From JBARRO01 sp049644265 (GTDB taxonomy: Bacteria > Bacteroidota > Ignavibacteria > UBA10030): a DNA stretch of 55,012 nucleotides. Position numbers and translations under genes: made by a program. The stretch spans positions 1 to 55,012 of the forward strand of contig JBARRO010000119.1 of assembly GCA_049644265.1 (NCBI GenBank). Reading direction: 5' to 3'. Shown here piece by piece: positions 55,010-55,012 of this stretch (position 1 is the first letter of the stretch; each line of letters starts with the position of its first letter). The notes under the pieces are model-generated. The model did no database searches. It was given only the letters and a program-made list of their open reading frames with translations, and had not been told where the DNA came from.

Positions 55010-55012
55010 CAG

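Overview
The window looks like a chromosomal segment of a free-living Gram-negative bacterium of the Fibrobacterota-Chlorobiota-Bacteroidota (FCB) group. An Ignavibacteria- or Kryptonia-like member is the best guess. Pointers are a PorV/PorQ-type outer-membrane protein, a GWxTD-domain protein, the Bacteroidetes/Chlorobi-type alternative GlmU, a large DUF5916/CBM9-like outer-membrane protein, a fused-subunit KorAB 2-oxoacid oxidoreductase, dimeric GlyQS and several lipid/envelope helper proteins. Composition is moderately GC-rich and even throughout. I see no transposase, integrase, prophage, CRISPR array, rRNA or tRNA gene, so this is mainly core genome, not an island.

Layout. 1-3400 (+): translation block (prs end, rplY, pth, rpsF, rpsR, rplI) ending in a clear terminator. 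3450-13730 (+): korA-korB with their own promoter and terminator, then nrnA, pepA, a GlcD-like flavoprotein, a GWxTD protein, pdxA and ftsE. 13730-29083 (-): Nfu/Mrp iron-sulfur pair, purC-aat, pfkA, an internally duplicated membrane protein, rmuC, a HGSNAT-like membrane protein, kbl-tdh threonine catabolism, DUF1028, rsmB, nagB-alternative glmU, rpmE. 29413-30345 (+): porQ. 30612-38831 (-): ZIP transporter, TPR lipid/periplasmic protein, glyQS, crotonase, a broken four-helix-bundle gene, a long RmlA-type nucleotidyltransferase, DUF2520-Memo-AMMECR1. 38999-42950 (+): glmM, unknown exported protein, a lone EutN/CcmL vertex protein, dprA. 43020-50397 (-): DUF5916 protein and an ECF sigma/anti-sigma/two-HEAT-protein operon. 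50859-55009 (+): DUF3109-rpoN-hslV-hslU.

Genes that work together: rpsF/rpsR/rplI and rplY/pth/prs (translation and nucleotide supply); glmM, nagB and alternative glmU (amino-sugar flux to UDP-GlcNAc); kbl plus a tdh-like dehydrogenase (threonine to glycine and acetyl-CoA); Mrp and Nfu (Fe-S assembly); hslV and hslU (protease); ECF sigma, membrane anti-sigma and two exported HEAT-repeat proteins (probable envelope sensing).

The most unusual signal is non-coding. Nearly every intergenic gap that lacks a promoter or terminator holds a short array of degenerate but length-locked units: 7-nt units in ten arrays, 8-nt units in three, and 9-nt units arranged as imperfect palindromes in five or six. 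The units drift in sequence while keeping phase. They often begin exactly at a stop codon or supply the start codon of the next gene (hslU), and one pair in inverted orientation brackets the four-helix-bundle pseudogene. I know of no described system that matches this, apart from a resemblance in unit length to cyanobacterial STRR heptamers.
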